Source of the DNA: Melioribacteraceae bacterium | GTDB taxonomy: Bacteria > Bacteroidota > Ignavibacteria > Ignavibacteriales > Melioribacteraceae | DNA length: 41,500 nucleotides | Direction of reading: 5' to 3' | NCBI GenBank assembly: GCA_023230485.1 | Contig: JALNXG010000032.1 | Span: 1 to 41,500, forward strand | Part shown: positions 26,170 to 37,200 of the stretch, in pieces | How the letters are laid out: each line of letters begins with the position of its first letter | Numbering within the stretch: position 1 is the stretch's first letter | Made by a program: the position numbers and the translations under genes | The notes under the pieces: generated by a model | Databases searched by the model: none | Seen by the model: the letters and a program-made list of their open reading frames with translations, nothing else | Told to the model about the DNA's origin: nothing

Positions 26170-27165
26170 ATGAAAAATTTAGATAAGAAAAAGATTTTTA
26201 AATTAAAGAGCAATTTAATTGGGAAGAAAATTGCTGTTATTGGTGATATGATGCTCGATAGTTATTATTGGGGAAGAGTAAATAGAATATCACCGGAAGC
26301 ACCTGTGCCGGTTCTCGAAGTCGATAATGAATTTTCTCGATTCGGTGGAGCTATGAACGTTGCTAAGAATATCCAAAGTCTTGGAGGAATTCCCTTCCCT
26401 ATTGGTGTTATTGGCAATGATTCTGATGCGGCTATTTTTCATAAACTTTTAAGAGAAACGAATATTGACGGGCATGGTTTAATTACAGATGCCTCCAGGC
26501 ATACAACTACAAAGACAAGAGTAATAGCGCATAAACAGCACGTAATTAGAATTGATAAAGAAAACACAAATCCTATAGATTCAAAGGTAGAAAGAAAAAT
26601 TATAAAATATTTATCATCTATTATGGAACAGATAGATGCCGTAATTCTTGAAGATTATAATAAAGGTGTACTTACAGAAAATTTAATCAAAGAAGTAATA
26701 AAAATATCTTTGGATGCCGGCAAAATTATTTCAGTAGATCCTAAGTTTAATAATTTTTTTGAATATAAAAATGTTACGGTTTTTAAACCGAATCGTAAAG
26801 AAACCGAAGATGCTTTAGGTATGCGGATACGAACAAAACAAGATTTAGAATATGCGGGTAAAAAATTGCTTGAAGAATTAAATCCTACTTACCTTTTGCT
26901 TACTCTTGGTGAAGATGGAATAGCACTTTTCGAGAAAAATAACCCAGTAAGAAGAATACCAACTAAAGCAAGGAAAGTATCAGATGTTTCCGGCGCAGGC
27001 GATACCGTAATAGCTACAATTACCGCTTCATTAGCTGCGGGGTATTCAATTGATGAAGCGTCATACCTTGCAAATTTTGCGGGTGGTATTGTTTGCGAAG
27101 AAGTTGGCATTGTTCCTATTGATCTAAATCTTTTACTTAAATCTGTTAAAGAAGAATTAGCATGA
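26170..27165 (+). CDS. hldA: D-glycero-beta-D-manno-heptose-7-phosphate kinase
   Basis: 331 aa PfkB-family sugar kinase. GDMMLDSYYWGRVNRISPEAPVPV near the N-terminus is a HldE/RfaE1 signature, and the catalytic Asp is in VSGAGDTVIA. It phosphorylates heptose 7-phosphate to the 1,7-bisphosphate for the LPS core. In E. coli this domain is fused to the adenylyltransferase; here the two are separate genes with an ATGA overlap. Confidence 0.93.
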   Translation: MKNLDKKKIFKLKSNLIGKKIAVIGDMMLDSYYWGRVNRISPEAPVPVLEVDNEFSRFGGAMNVAKNIQSLGGIPFPIGVIGNDSDAAIFHKLLRETNIDGHGLITDASRHTTTKTRVIAHKQHVIRIDKENTNPIDSKVERKIIKYLSSIMEQIDAVILEDYNKGVLTENLIKEVIKISLDAGKIISVDPKFNNFFEYKNVTVFKPNRKETEDALGMRIRTKQDLEYAGKKLLEELNPTYLLLTLGEDGIALFEKNNPVRRIPTKARKVSDVSGAGDTVIATITASLAAGYSIDEASYLANFAGGIVCEEVGIVPIDLNLLLKSVKEELA

Positions 27166-27641
27166 AAAAATATTTATATCAATTAGAAGAACTTATATCG
27201 ATAAGACTAGAATTAAAACAACAAAAGAAAAAAGTAGTTTTCACAAATGGATGCTTTGATATCTTACATGCCGGACATGTCGATTATATAGAAAAAGCAA
27301 AAGAGATGGGAGATATTTTAATAGTTGGACTTAATTCAGATTCATCTGTAAAAAGAATTAAAGGAGATAAAAGGCCGATCGTGCCGGAAAATGAACGTGC
27401 CTTTATTATTGCATCCCTAAAGTCCGTCGATTTTGTTATATTATTTAGTGAAGATACGCCTTATGACTTAATTAATGCACTTGTACCGGATGTCCTTGTT
27501 AAGGGAGATGATTGGAATATTGAAAAGGTTGTAGGTAAAGAGATAGTAGAAAAAAATGGAGGCGAGGTGAAAACAATAAAATTCGTCAACTTCCAATCGA
27601 CAACTAATATCATAAAAATAATTCAGGAAAGATATAATTAA
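27162..27641 (+). CDS. hldC: D-glycero-beta-D-manno-heptose 1-phosphate adenylyltransferase
   Basis: 159 aa nucleotidyltransferase. The HxGH motif is in FTNGCFDILHAGHVDYIEKA (about 26-45), and the family's FQSTTNIIK motif lies close to the C-terminus. It makes ADP-heptose from heptose 1-phosphate and ATP. With hldA it supplies ADP-heptose for the LPS core. The GmhA and GmhB/HldD steps are not in the window. Confidence 0.94.
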   Translation: MKKYLYQLEELISIRLELKQQKKKVVFTNGCFDILHAGHVDYIEKAKEMGDILIVGLNSDSSVKRIKGDKRPIVPENERAFIIASLKSVDFVILFSEDTPYDLINALVPDVLVKGDDWNIEKVVGKEIVEKNGGEVKTIKFVNFQSTTNIIKIIQERYN

Positions 27642-27643
27642 AT

Positions 27644-30600
27644 ATGGGTGATAAAGAAGCCCCAAAAAAAATAAAAAGATCTTTTATTAGGAAAGCATTC
27701 AATGTATTGTTGGTTTCCATGGTGGTGTTTGTCTTTATTATTTTGCTCTTATTCGGGTTTTCACAAACTTCAACATTTAAAAACTACCTAAAAGATTTTG
27801 TAGTCGATCTTGCTGATGAAAATCTTAACGGCAATTTAACGATTGGTTCTATCGATGGAACTCTTCTTACATCATTCACTATAAACAATATTACGCTTAC
27901 TACTCAAAAAGATACACTCATCGCTGCTAATAAGATTGAAGTAGTAGTTAGTCCGCTGCAACTATTATTAAAAAGAATTTATATCAGGTCATTAGGGCTA
28001 TCTAATGTAAAAATCAATTTATTGCAGAATCAAGATTCCACCTGGAATTATGAAAATATTATTAAACCCGATCCTGACACAACCAAGAGCAAAAGTACAT
28101 TTGATTTTACTATAATTGCTAATAATATCAGGTTAGAAAAAATTGACATCGTCAAGCAGACTTTTGATAATCGAGGTTCGAGGAAACGTTATCAAACTTT
28201 AAATATGGATGACTTGATAATTAATGATTTTTCCTTGGATGCTAATGCGGTATTAGATTTGGGAAACAATGATTATGTCTTTACACTTAATAATCTTGCC
28301 TTCACACCTAATCTTAATCGTTTTAGCCTTAATAAATTCTCTGGCGTATTCAATGCAAATGAAAGTTTTCTAAGTGTAAAAAATTTTAGACTTGTTACAG
28401 ATAGTAGCGATATTACAATCAATGCCCGATTAGATAGCGTGAATATATTTGGCGATACAGAACTTAATGATTTTAAGAGCTACCCGGTACGTGTTTCATT
28501 AGAAGCAAAACCATTTAATTTTTCTGATCTTTCCTCCTACATAAATAGCACCGAAATTTTAAGGGGTGCACCCGATATTTTGTTTAGCGCAAATGGAAAA
28601 TTTGGTGATATCAGAATTGACCGTTTACTAGTAGAATACCTTGATACAAAAATCGACCTTAATGGAAGAGCACAAAATTTAAATACACCCGAAAATCTTT
28701 ATTTCAATGCTAATATTGTCAATAGTAGTGTTTATTATAAAGATGTCAATGAATTATTACCTACACTTGAAATACCAAAATTTGCCCAGTTATATCTTGA
28801 AGATATAAATATTAGTTTTGATGGCGAACCGCAAAAATTCTCTTCAACAATATCTGCGAAATTAGATAATGGTGAAATAAAGTTAAATGCCAAGATGAAT
28901 TTAAAAACAAAATTAATGGAATATGACATTACCGGCGAAACTACCAATCTAAACTTAATGCCGGTAATTGGACTCAATACGGACTTAAATTCATCGATAT
29001 CAATTAAAGGCAAAGGCACATCTCCACAAAATCTTAATACCTCAGGAGATATTACACTGATCAGTACTATGATCGATAGTACAATGATAGATGACCTTGA
29101 GCTTAAATTTACAGCCGCAAACAAAAAAATAGATTTGACAGCGGAAGGTAATAGTAATAAAAGTAATATCTATTTATCAAGCCAAATTATTTTTGACAAT
29201 GAAAATGTTCCCTCTTATAGTGCAATTGGAAATATTTATAATTTAGACCTATCCAAGTTCTTAAATGATAAAAAGTATTCAAGTAATCTTAATTTCTTTT
29301 TTAGTGCCGAAGGAGAAAGCTTCGATCTCGATTCCCTTAATACAAGGATTTCATTAGGTGTAGAAAATTCTACCTACAAAGATTTTGAAATAGATTTTTC
29401 GAGCATTGACATAACTGCAAATACAGATGATTCATTCAGAGAAATAAAATTAGAATCCGATTTTATTGATTTTAGAGTCTTCGGTGATTTTTCTACAAAT
29501 CAAGCTATCGAATTGGTTTCGTATGAAGCTTCTGCGATTTCAAAAGTAATTCAAGAAAAATTAGCTTCTCTTAATCCACTTCAAGTATTAAAAACTAAAA
29601 AAACAATAGAAGAAGAAATTCTTGAGATTCCTTATGCGGCAAGCAATCCAATTCATATTAACTACGAATTTAAATTCAAGGATTTCGATCTCATTGCTCG
29701 TTTAATAGGAAATGATAGGATAGATGTGGAAGGAAGCGGTGAAGGAACTATTGACAATAAGGATAATAACTTCGTTATTACAACTGATATGAAAATCGAT
29801 TATTTCCTTATGAAGAGCGGTGAATCTATAATTTATCTATCTGATTCAGATTTAAATCTGAACTTCGTTCGAGATAATAGATATCTTTCATTCGATAAAC
29901 TTTTAGGGACTACTTCTATCTCAGGGAAGAGACTTTTCTTTGGGAGTACTATCAATAATTTTAATGTGGATATAGCTTTTAACCAGAGTAAATTATTTTT
30001 TATGACAGCCTTAGATTATGATAGCTTAATAACTGCGAGTACTTCAGGAGCAGTTGTTATGTCTGATAAAGAACAAGAGATTAGAATAAATGATCTATCG
30101 ATTATTATGCAAGGTTTGGAATGGAAAAATCAAGATACACTAAGTGTAAAGTTTACTCCCGAATCTTTAAAGTTCGATAAATTTACTATTGGCACCGGGA
30201 AGACTGCCATTAACCTAAAAGGATCAATAGACAATAATAAGTTTAATAACTTGGTTATAGAAGCCGATAGCATCGAGAGCTATATAATAAGCAATTATTT
30301 ATTTGGGGCTAATGATCCGCAGTTTAATTTAACCGGTGAATTTACTGCCTTGCTTTCAGGTACGTTTAATGATCCTACATTTAAAAGCACACTGAAGCTT
30401 AATGATTTTTCTTATGAAAAAAATAGATTTGGATCACTATTAGGATATCTTAATTATAAAGATAAACTCTTCAAAGCCGATATAAAATTTTTGGATACTA
30501 CTTATAATGTCAATCAACCATTATTAACATTAAACGCATCGCTTCCTTTCGATCTTACCGTGGGTGAAGGTAAAACACGCTTTATCGAATCCCAACCACT

Positions 30601-32128
30601 GAACATTGCTCTCAATACTGATAATTTTAATTTGGCTGCATTAGGACAATTAGTACCTTTCGTAAATCATCAAAGTGGATATGTAAAATCAGATTTTAAA
30701 ATTACCGGTACTTATTCAGACCCTATATTTGATGGTGGACTAGATATTGAAGATGCTTTCTTTACAGTGGATTATACAAATCTCGATTATAATGTTAATA
30801 CAAAATTAAGATTTGATGGGAATAAACTTCTTATTGAATCTCTTAACTTAATGAATACGAGGATGGTTACATATCCGGGCAAAATGGGTGTCAAGGGAGA
30901 AGTGGAATTCGATGGGTTTAACCTATCCAATATCAAGTTAAATGTTAATGGTGAAATATCCGTTCTAGGTAAAGCGTCTAAATCAACTTCACCCGATCTT
31001 TATGGTGATCTCTTAATAGCAGCCGGAGATGAATGGGAATTTACTTATAAAAACAACCGATCTTTTTTTAAGGGAGATATTATTCTAAAGAAAACAGATT
31101 TAACTTATACAACTACTGAGAATAGCTATGATAGCGCAATTAAAGATTATGATTTTAGAATAATAGAAGATAGTACACGACAAGATAATGAGAAAAAACG
31201 ATTTGATGAATTAATTGCTGAATTAAATAAAAACAGAAATATTACGAAGAAAGAAAGTGCAAGTTCATTCGATTACCAGTTGAATTTAAGTATCGAAGAT
31301 GAAGCAAATATTGTATTTGTACTTTCTCAAGTTGCAAATCAAAAATTAATTGTAGTTCTAAGTGGAGATTTGAAATTTGAAGATGTAAAAGAAATCCAAC
31401 AGGTTCAAGGCGCATTTGAACTTAAAGATGGATCAAAATTAGAATTTTTCAAAACTTTTGACGCAACGGGTACTGTGCGATTTGAAAGCAGTATTGCAAA
31501 TCCTTATTTAGATATAGTTGCCACTTATATAGATGAATATATAGATCCACGTGAAGAATCAGGAACACCGCAGGAAGTAGCGGTTAAAATTAAAATTAAT
31601 GGTGAGCTTCAGGAAATCGGTGCAAGCTTTGCAAAAAATCCCGGTAGTATTGGTGTTTATATAGGCGCAAAAAATATTCAAAGCGATAACAGAGACACAC
31701 GATATGATAATGCAGATGCATTCGCTTTTATTCTTACAGGTAAGTTTAAGGACGATCTAACAGCATCTGATAAAGCATCAGTAGCAGGACAGACAAATGC
31801 CTTAGGAAGTACGGCTACTTCGTTCTTAGGTCCTATTTTAACTAATTTTGTTAATGGCGCGGTTGGTGATCTAGTAAGTAATATTTCTGTCAGCCAATCG
31901 GGTGAATATACTAAATTTGCTTTATCAGGCAAATATCAGAAACTAAAGTATAGTTTTGGTGGTACTACTGAGGTATTCCAAAACTTTTCAAAAGCAAATA
32001 TTAAGTTTGAATACCTTTTTAATCCGCGCTTCCTTATTCGTGTTGAAAGGAAGGACCCGGTAGTTAATAATTACAATTATGAAGATAAAATCAACGAATT
32101 AGGTCTTAAATATAGGTTCGAGTTCTAA
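27644..32128 (+). CDS. tamB: TamB-family inner-membrane-anchored envelope protein (DUF490)
   Basis: 1494 aa, the largest gene in the window. An N-terminal membrane anchor (about 20-40) is followed by a long periplasmic body of repeated beta strands, rich in Asn, Asp and Ser. It ends in a DUF490/TamB C-terminal domain (about 1150-1494, ending in LKYRFEF). TamB and relatives (YhdP family) form hydrophobic-groove bridges between the membranes, moving phospholipids or helping barrel assembly. No TamA gene is adjacent, so it may work with BamA, whose gene is upstream in this block. Confidence 0.9.
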   Translation: MGDKEAPKKIKRSFIRKAFNVLLVSMVVFVFIILLLFGFSQTSTFKNYLKDFVVDLADENLNGNLTIGSIDGTLLTSFTINNITLTTQKDTLIAANKIEVVVSPLQLLLKRIYIRSLGLSNVKINLLQNQDSTWNYENIIKPDPDTTKSKSTFDFTIIANNIRLEKIDIVKQTFDNRGSRKRYQTLNMDDLIINDFSLDANAVLDLGNNDYVFTLNNLAFTPNLNRFSLNKFSGVFNANESFLSVKNFRLVTDSSDITINARLDSVNIFGDTELNDFKSYPVRVSLEAKPFNFSDLSSYINSTEILRGAPDILFSANGKFGDIRIDRLLVEYLDTKIDLNGRAQNLNTPENLYFNANIVNSSVYYKDVNELLPTLEIPKFAQLYLEDINISFDGEPQKFSSTISAKLDNGEIKLNAKMNLKTKLMEYDITGETTNLNLMPVIGLNTDLNSSISIKGKGTSPQNLNTSGDITLISTMIDSTMIDDLELKFTAANKKIDLTAEGNSNKSNIYLSSQIIFDNENVPSYSAIGNIYNLDLSKFLNDKKYSSNLNFFFSAEGESFDLDSLNTRISLGVENSTYKDFEIDFSSIDITANTDDSFREIKLESDFIDFRVFGDFSTNQAIELVSYEASAISKVIQEKLASLNPLQVLKTKKTIEEEILEIPYAASNPIHINYEFKFKDFDLIARLIGNDRIDVEGSGEGTIDNKDNNFVITTDMKIDYFLMKSGESIIYLSDSDLNLNFVRDNRYLSFDKLLGTTSISGKRLFFGSTINNFNVDIAFNQSKLFFMTALDYDSLITASTSGAVVMSDKEQEIRINDLSIIMQGLEWKNQDTLSVKFTPESLKFDKFTIGTGKTAINLKGSIDNNKFNNLVIEADSIESYIISNYLFGANDPQFNLTGEFTALLSGTFNDPTFKSTLKLNDFSYEKNRFGSLLGYLNYKDKLFKADIKFLDTTYNVNQPLLTLNASLPFDLTVGEGKTRFIESQPLNIALNTDNFNLAALGQLVPFVNHQSGYVKSDFKITGTYSDPIFDGGLDIEDAFFTVDYTNLDYNVNTKLRFDGNKLLIESLNLMNTRMVTYPGKMGVKGEVEFDGFNLSNIKLNVNGEISVLGKASKSTSPDLYGDLLIAAGDEWEFTYKNNRSFFKGDIILKKTDLTYTTTENSYDSAIKDYDFRIIEDSTRQDNEKKRFDELIAELNKNRNITKKESASSFDYQLNLSIEDEANIVFVLSQVANQKLIVVLSGDLKFEDVKEIQQVQGAFELKDGSKLEFFKTFDATGTVRFESSIANPYLDIVATYIDEYIDPREESGTPQEVAVKIKINGELQEIGASFAKNPGSIGVYIGAKNIQSDNRDTRYDNADAFAFILTGKFKDDLTASDKASVAGQTNALGSTATSFLGPILTNFVNGAVGDLVSNISVSQSGEYTKFALSGKYQKLKYSFGGTTEVFQNFSKANIKFEYLFNPRFLIRVERKDPVVNNYNYEDKINELGLKYRFEF

Positions 32129-34225
32129 ATGAAAAATAAAATAAAAGCATTCTTCAAAGACAATCCCGGAATTAGGATTAAAGCAAAAGAATTAGCTAAG
32201 CGATTAGATATTATAGAAGAATTTGAATACGCTGAACTAAAACATTTTCTTCATCAACTCACTGAACAAGGATATTTGGAAAAATTTGGTAAGCGTTTTG
32301 AATTGACTAAAAAGCTTTCAGATAAATTAATCGGAACAATAAATATAATCAATAAAGGCGAATACGGATTCGTGCGCCTTAACAATTCGGATCTCGAAGA
32401 TATATTTATTCCGGGTCAATATCTGAATACTTCATTGGAAGGCGATAGTGTTGAAATTACACTTCTTCCAAACCGCAGAGGAAAAAATCTTGAAGGTGAA
32501 GTAATAAGAATTATCGAGCGACAAAAGGATGAATACGTTGGTATTCTAAAAAAAACGAAATCATTTTATTTCGTTGCACTTGATAATAAAAAAATTCATA
32601 GAGATTTTTATATTAATGAAAAAGATCTTAATGGTGCAGTAAGCGGAGATAAAGTTACTATTTCTGATATTGAATGGGTGGATGATTCGCTTAATCCAGA
32701 AGCAAGAATAAAAGATATTCTTGGCAAAGCAGGAACTTATGATGCAGAGATTGCATCTATTGCAAAAGAATTTGGTATAAGATATAAATTCCCTGCTGAA
32801 GTTTTGCAGTATGTTGATTCTATTTCAGACGAAATCTCTCCTGAGGAAATTAAGAAACGATTAGACCTTAGGAAACAAAATATTATTACGATCGATCCAT
32901 TAGACGCCAAAGATTTTGATGATGCAGTATCAATCGAATTGTTAAGTAATGATAATTATCGAGTTGGGATTCATATAGCAGATGTGAGCCATTATACACC
33001 CAAAGAAAGTCCTGTTTATAAAGAAGCCTTAAGTAGAGGCACGAGCGTTTATCTTGTGGGAAAAGTTATTCCAATGCTTCCGGAAAAACTATCAAATAAT
33101 ATTTGCTCGCTTGTTCCAAATAAAGATCGACTTACATATTCTGTTATTTTAGAATTAACTAAGCGCGGAAAAATTGAAAACTATGAAATAAAGAAATCAA
33201 TAATAAATAGTAAACGTAGATTTACTTATGAAGAAGTGCAGGAAATTATCGAAGGAAAAGAGGGTGATTTCAAAGATGAAATTATGACTCTCCTTAAGTT
33301 ATCTACCACTTTGCGGCAAAAGAGAATGAAAAACGGAAGTATCAATTTTCATAGCTCCGAAGTTCAATTTACTTTAGATGATGACGGCAATCCAATAGCA
33401 GTTGCAATTAGAGAATCAAATGAAAGCCATTTTTTAATAGAAGAGCTAATGCTATTAGCAAATCAAATTGTTGCCGGACACGTGAACAAAACCAAAAACC
33501 CAATTCCTTTTGTTTATAGAATTCATGACTTACCCGATGAAGAAAAGATAACAGAATTTTCTCGGTTTGTTAAAAGTCTTGGTTATAGTTTTGATCCAAA
33601 TGCCGCTAATAAATCAAAAGAATTTCAAAAACTTTTAGATGCCATAAAAGGCACTGCGGAAGAAGCTGTGATCAATGAAATAGCAATTCGCTCAATGGCT
33701 AAAGCCGTTTACTCGGTAAAAAATATCGGGCATTATGGATTAGCATTTAAGTATTATACTCACTTCACTTCCCCTATTCGTAGATTCCCTGATTTAATAG
33801 TTCATCAACTTATATATGATTATATTGAAGGAAGCAAGGGTAAAAATTTATCCATTTCGGATTTGGAAGAAATTTGCAATTATGCATCTTCAAAAGAAAG
33901 GAATGCGGTATCAGCCGAAAGAATGTCAATTAAGATGAAACAAATTGACTACTTAAAGAATAAAATTGGTGAGGAATTTAATGGTATTGTTTCAGGCATT
34001 ACCAATTTCGGAATTTTTGTCGAGCTTAGTGATTCGCTTGCCGAAGGATTAATTCCATATCGTCTTTTAGAAGGAGATTATTATTTCTTCGATGAAAAAA
34101 ATTATTCAGTAGTCGGAAGAAAATCTAAAAAACGCATTCGTCTTGGAGATAAAGTAACTGTAAAAATTTATCGTATTGACCCGGAGAAAAAAGAAATCGA
34201 TTTTATTCTTACCGGCAATTATTAA
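32129..34225 (+). CDS. rnr: Ribonuclease R
   Basis: 698 aa, ATG immediately after the tamB stop. The layout is N-terminal winged helix (1-60), cold-shock domains (about 65-240), RNB catalytic domain with DPLDAKDFDDAVSIE at 256-270, and a C-terminal S1 domain (about 615-698, FNGIVSGITNFGIFVEL). Asp residues in the RNB motif bind Mg2+. It degrades structured RNA 3' to 5' and helps in tmRNA-linked quality control. It lacks the long basic C-terminal tail of E. coli RNase R. Confidence 0.96.
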   Translation: MKNKIKAFFKDNPGIRIKAKELAKRLDIIEEFEYAELKHFLHQLTEQGYLEKFGKRFELTKKLSDKLIGTINIINKGEYGFVRLNNSDLEDIFIPGQYLNTSLEGDSVEITLLPNRRGKNLEGEVIRIIERQKDEYVGILKKTKSFYFVALDNKKIHRDFYINEKDLNGAVSGDKVTISDIEWVDDSLNPEARIKDILGKAGTYDAEIASIAKEFGIRYKFPAEVLQYVDSISDEISPEEIKKRLDLRKQNIITIDPLDAKDFDDAVSIELLSNDNYRVGIHIADVSHYTPKESPVYKEALSRGTSVYLVGKVIPMLPEKLSNNICSLVPNKDRLTYSVILELTKRGKIENYEIKKSIINSKRRFTYEEVQEIIEGKEGDFKDEIMTLLKLSTTLRQKRMKNGSINFHSSEVQFTLDDDGNPIAVAIRESNESHFLIEELMLLANQIVAGHVNKTKNPIPFVYRIHDLPDEEKITEFSRFVKSLGYSFDPNAANKSKEFQKLLDAIKGTAEEAVINEIAIRSMAKAVYSVKNIGHYGLAFKYYTHFTSPIRRFPDLIVHQLIYDYIEGSKGKNLSISDLEEICNYASSKERNAVSAERMSIKMKQIDYLKNKIGEEFNGIVSGITNFGIFVELSDSLAEGLIPYRLLEGDYYFFDEKNYSVVGRKSKKRIRLGDKVTVKIYRIDPEKKEIDFILTGNY

Positions 34226-34242
34226 GCTATTAAGGACTATCT

Positions 34243-37200
34243 ATGAGAAGATTTTATATATTTATTTTTTTGCTAATTGCTTCTACACAAATCAATGCAC
34301 AATTTGGACAAAATAAAGTTCAGCATAAAGATTTGGATTGGTTTTATATTCAAACCAAACATTTCGATGTTTACTATACTTATAATGGCGAAAGAATTGC
34401 TGAATTTACTGCTTCTGTAGCTGAATATGCTTTAGAGAGCATTCAGAATGACATTAACTTTAAAGTCAACAATAGGATTTCGCTCATAGTATATAATTCT
34501 CATAATGATTTTCAAGAAACAAATGTAACAGATGAATATACAAGCCAAGGTGTTGGCGGATTTACAGAACCATTTAAAAATCGAGTAGTATTTCCCTTTG
34601 AAGGCTCTTATCAAAAATTTGAGCATGTAATCTTCCATGAGTTAGTACATGCAGTTATGCGTGATATGTATTATGGTGGGACAGTTCAAAATATAGTGGC
34701 AAAAGGAATTACGTTACAACTTCCTCAATGGTTTTGGGAAGGGAGTGCGGAATTTTTATCTCAAGGTTGGGAAACAAATTCTGATATGTTTATTCGCAAT
34801 GCTATCATAAGTGAAGTGCTCCCTGACGTAGATAACTTAAATGGTTATCTAAGTTATCGTGGTGGTCAGGCAGTTTTTAAATATATTGCAGATACTTATG
34901 GGCGAAAGAAGATCGCTGAATTAATGAGCAAGACTCAAAACCTTGGAGGTTTAGAAGCAGGTATGAAGGCTTCTATCGGTCTGAGTATGAAGGAATTTAA
35001 TGAGCGTTGGAAAAAATCGATAAAGAAAGAGTACTGGCCTGATATTGCACGAATGACGGACCCTGATGAATTTTCTAAGAGATTGACAGATAATAGAGAA
35101 GACGGCGGTTTTTATAATACTAGCCCGGCTCTTAGTCCTCAAGGGGATAAAATTGCTTTCATTACTGACCGTGATATATTCTTGAAAGTTTACTTGATGA
35201 ATGCTCAAGATGGAAAAATAATTAAAAGCATTATCTCCAGCGGACAGACGACCAATTTTGAAGAACTTAATCTACTTCATCCTTCTCTTACCTGGGCACC
35301 GGACAATAAAAGAATTGCACTTTCATTTAAGAAAGGCGGCTCTGATATTATCAATATAATTGATACCGAGACCGAAGATGTAGTTGAAGTCCCTGTCCCT
35401 TTTGATGGTATTGAATCTGTTAGCTGGTCTCCTGATGGAGATAAAATTGCTTTTTCGGGACATACATCTACTCAATCTGATATCTATATTTACAATCTAA
35501 AAACTGAATCACTATCACATGTTACAAACGATGTTTTTTCTGATAGCGATCCATCATGGAGCCCAGATAGTAAATATATTCTTTTTTCATCAGACCGTGG
35601 CTCGATACTAAAAGAAAAAGATGCCGGCAAGGACTTTAATATTCTTAATCACAACTTCAAGCAGTTAGATTTATATATGACTTCTTTAGATGATCGAGAA
35701 ATCTACCGACTTACTGATTGGGAATTAAGTGATGAAAAATATGCTGTATTTTCATCTGACGCAAAGAATATATTATTTACTTCTGATTACAATGGAATAA
35801 ATAATATTTATAAGAAAAAGATAGATTTAGAAAATTTAACAGTTGAAAAAAGTTATCCGATCACGAACTCTATCAGCGAAGTATCTCAAATATCACTTTC
35901 ACAAGATGGTAAAAAACTCGTTTTTACATCTCTCTATAATATGGGATATAATATTTATCTTTTGAACAATCCTTTCGATATGAGTTTAGAGACAGATACT
36001 TTAGAATTTACTGCTTATATGAATCGATTAAGAAACGGAGAACCCGCAGGTGAGGATTCTACATTAATTGATTCAACCGGAGGAACAATTGCTTCGGTCG
36101 ATATAAAAGAAGCGGCAGTAAATCCTGATACTACTGCTACTACCTCTGACAAAGAAGGAAGGAGATTTTATACTGGCAAATACATTTCCAAAAAAGAACC
36201 AAAAACTGATAGCAGCAAAGTCGATTATTCTAGATATATTTTTGGTGTAAATGATAAAGCAACAGATTCAACATCAATAAAAGAACGACAAGTTGTATTC
36301 AAAGAAACATTAGACGATGAAGGAAATTATCTTGTTAATAAATATCGAACAACTTTTTCCCCTGACTTAATTTACGCAAATGCCGGATATAGCACACTGT
36401 ACGGCTTGTTAGGAACAACTGTTTTATCATTTAGTGATATGCTAGGTAATCATAGATTAGTCGGAATGACGAGCTTACAGATTGATATAAAAAATAGCGA
36501 TTATGGATTAGCTTATTATTACTTAAAAAATCGGTTAGATATTGGTTTTGAATTTTTCCATACAGCGCGCTTTGTTTATTTAAGCGGTTTTTATGGAGGT
36601 GAATTAAATCGGTTTAGAAATTTCGGTGGAGTCGTTTCTTTGAGTTATCCTTTAGATCGGTTTTATAGACTTGAAGGAAGCTTAAGTGTATTAAATGTTA
36701 CTTCTGATAACTTAGATAATATTTCTGTCCCTTCTGATAAAGCTACTTACATAGTACCTTCTGTAAGTATTGTAAAGGATAATATTTTATGGGGTTATTA
36801 CTCACCTATTCAAGGTACTAGATATAAATTTACTCTCTTTGGAAATCCGGGCTTTACAAACAGCCGCCAAAGTTTTTATTCTTTCGTATGGGATTTTAGA
36901 AACTATATGCGTTTCTGGTATGACAACTCCTTCGTATTTAGATTATCGGGTGGATATTCAGGAGGAGCAAATCCTCAAAGATTCTTTCTTGGCGGAACTG
37001 AGAACTGGATAAATAGAACATTTGCAACCGGTGATATACCTGTAAATAATGCATCTGATTTTGCATTCCTTTCTCCGGCTATGCCAATGAGAGGTTTTAA
37101 TTATGCTGAACAGATTGGGAATAAATTTACGCTTCTAAATCTCGAATTAAGAATGCCTTTGATTAGATATTTGTTAACAGGTCCACTACCATTACTTTTC

